From the NCBI GenBank assembly GCA_010645155.1, contig CM021321.1:2665786-2729785 (forward strand): a stretch of DNA of 64,000 nt, in the 5' to 3' direction. This DNA comes from Tigriopus japonicus (taxonomy: Eukaryota; Arthropoda; Copepoda; Harpacticoida; Harpacticidae). This document shows, piece after piece, positions 62,801 through 64,000 of the stretch (its first letter is position 1; the number at the start of each line of letters is the position of its first letter). Both the position numbers and the translations under genes were made by a program. Below the pieces are notes generated by a model. It had not been told where the DNA came from. It saw only the letters and a program-made list of their open reading frames with translations, and searched no databases.

Positions 62801-64000
62801 ACCTTTTCATATCCTTTCTGCCAGAATTGAAACCATCTTGATTTCCTTCTCAGTTCCTTCTCAGGAGGGGAACTGGGTGCCAAAACTTGGAAATTTGTTT
62901 CAGTCCAGTATTTTGCATTTCCCCTCCTCTGAATGCTCGCTTGAGTGAGTGAGTGAGCGAGTCTCTTTGATCAATTTGCAACGAGGAATGGCAAATCGGT
63001 GTCTGACGTCAAGTACTTCCGAGCCGAGAGATGATGGCCTTCTATGAACATAGGCAGGGAGAGCTAAAGGATTACAAAGATGTCAGTCAATTCGTCGCGG
63101 AAAATAGTTCACTCCTCATTTCTTTTTGACACTCGAGGAAGAATGTGCACACATCGTTAGTCACTCATGTGCTGCTCATGCCGGCTTCATATTGCTGTTT
63201 AGTGCAAGTGCAGTGCCCGCTCAGCGAGCTCTTCAACAAGCCCCAAAGGGGCTGTTAGGGATCATTTCTCTTTTCTTGTTCCATCCACTCGTGAAGGATT
63301 GTGACGACAAAGATTGTTGAGTCGAGATCCGTTTGTTTAGGGGTCGCTGATTCTGGGATATAGCTTGACTCAACAACCCTGGAGGAGGAAGAAAACACAG
63401 AGTACTTCATAATAACAGCCCAATCTCAATCCCCGGATTAAGGCCAATGTGAGCTCCAACTACGGACATGCTCCGACAAACTGACTGTTTTATAGGGCAT
63501 TTAAGAATTGTTCGCCAAACTAGAGTACTGGACCGAGCACTTGAGGTTTTAGAGATATGAAAGCTCGTTTTCTTGGGCTTCAAACCTCTCTTAACAAATG
63601 TAGAGAGGGGAATTTCTGTTGAAAGGGGGAGGCCGGGGTGGTTCATTTTTCATGGTCCAACAACTCTGACAGCTTCCCCAAAGGATTGCTCCATTGATAA
63701 TCTCCCTCTTGGACTTTCATAAGTGAATGAAGGAATCAATGAGAGGCATTCCCATTTCGAAGCCAGCGTAACTGTGCCGGTTTGAGGCTTTTTTATGGCT
63801 TGTTTCTAGCCAATGCGGCAATCGCATCATTAATCATTGCCATATTCAATATCGTTTCTGAATGGCTCATCTCGGGTTTAAAGTGTTTTCTGTCACCCTC
63901 ACCCTCACACACTCTTCACACATATATCCGTATCCCAGCAACATTTGATTTGGCAATCTCTCAGATCTCTAGGGTGCTGTTCTTCCCAAACCAGAGCAGA
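59861..64000. other. Right edge, no gene seen
   Basis: Only short frames without domains. A GAGT tetranucleotide run lies near 62944-62960. I see no RNA gene or further repeat that I can support. Confidence 0.35.

Overview
The window is animal nuclear DNA, most likely from an arthropod and plausibly a crustacean such as a copepod. It carries introns with GT...AG boundaries, a cytosolic ribosomal protein gene (RpS15), a ceramide-transfer protein (CERT), and a Dpr-type immunoglobulin gene of the kind expanded in arthropod nervous systems. There are no operons, rRNA genes or CRISPR arrays. Species assignment is inference.

Layout. 1-2000: a minus-strand leucine-rich-repeat gene (LRRC57-like) whose 3' end lies off the left edge, apparently fused in frame to an unrecognised N-terminal region. 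3088-3329 and 4864-5100: tRNA-derived short repeats. 5487-6557: RpS15. 7105-11365 (minus): two short-chain dehydrogenase/reductase (SDR) units. The upstream one is complete in three exons. The downstream one has no visible first exon and is phase-compatible with the first exon of its neighbour. Between them sits a 519-bp palindromic element with a second palindromic element inserted in it. 12635-21331 (plus): a compact gene-rich block with a CW/PWWP histone-reader gene (ZCWPW1-like), CERT, and an intronless multi-zinc-finger gene. 22528-23355: a hAT-type non-autonomous transposon. 29331-43495 (plus): five exons of a Dpr-like two-Ig cell-surface protein, with an 11.7-kb first intron containing a pogo-type MITE and a SINE copy. 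43496-64000: about 20 kb in which I find no secure exon; it is probably intron and intergenic sequence, with a mariner-type MITE at 59563-59858.

The genes do not form one pathway. RpS15 serves translation, CERT moves ceramide from ER to Golgi, the ZCWPW1-like protein would act on chromatin, the zinc-finger protein probably binds nucleic acid, the SDRs are NAD(P)-dependent oxidoreductases, and the Dpr-like protein would act in neuronal cell-cell recognition. The most unusual items are the nested palindrome with its readable empty site, the possible exon sharing between the SDR units, the altered CW reader with a forkhead-like C-terminus, and the in-frame LRR fusion. All splice models come from reading the sequence only; no transcript data were available.
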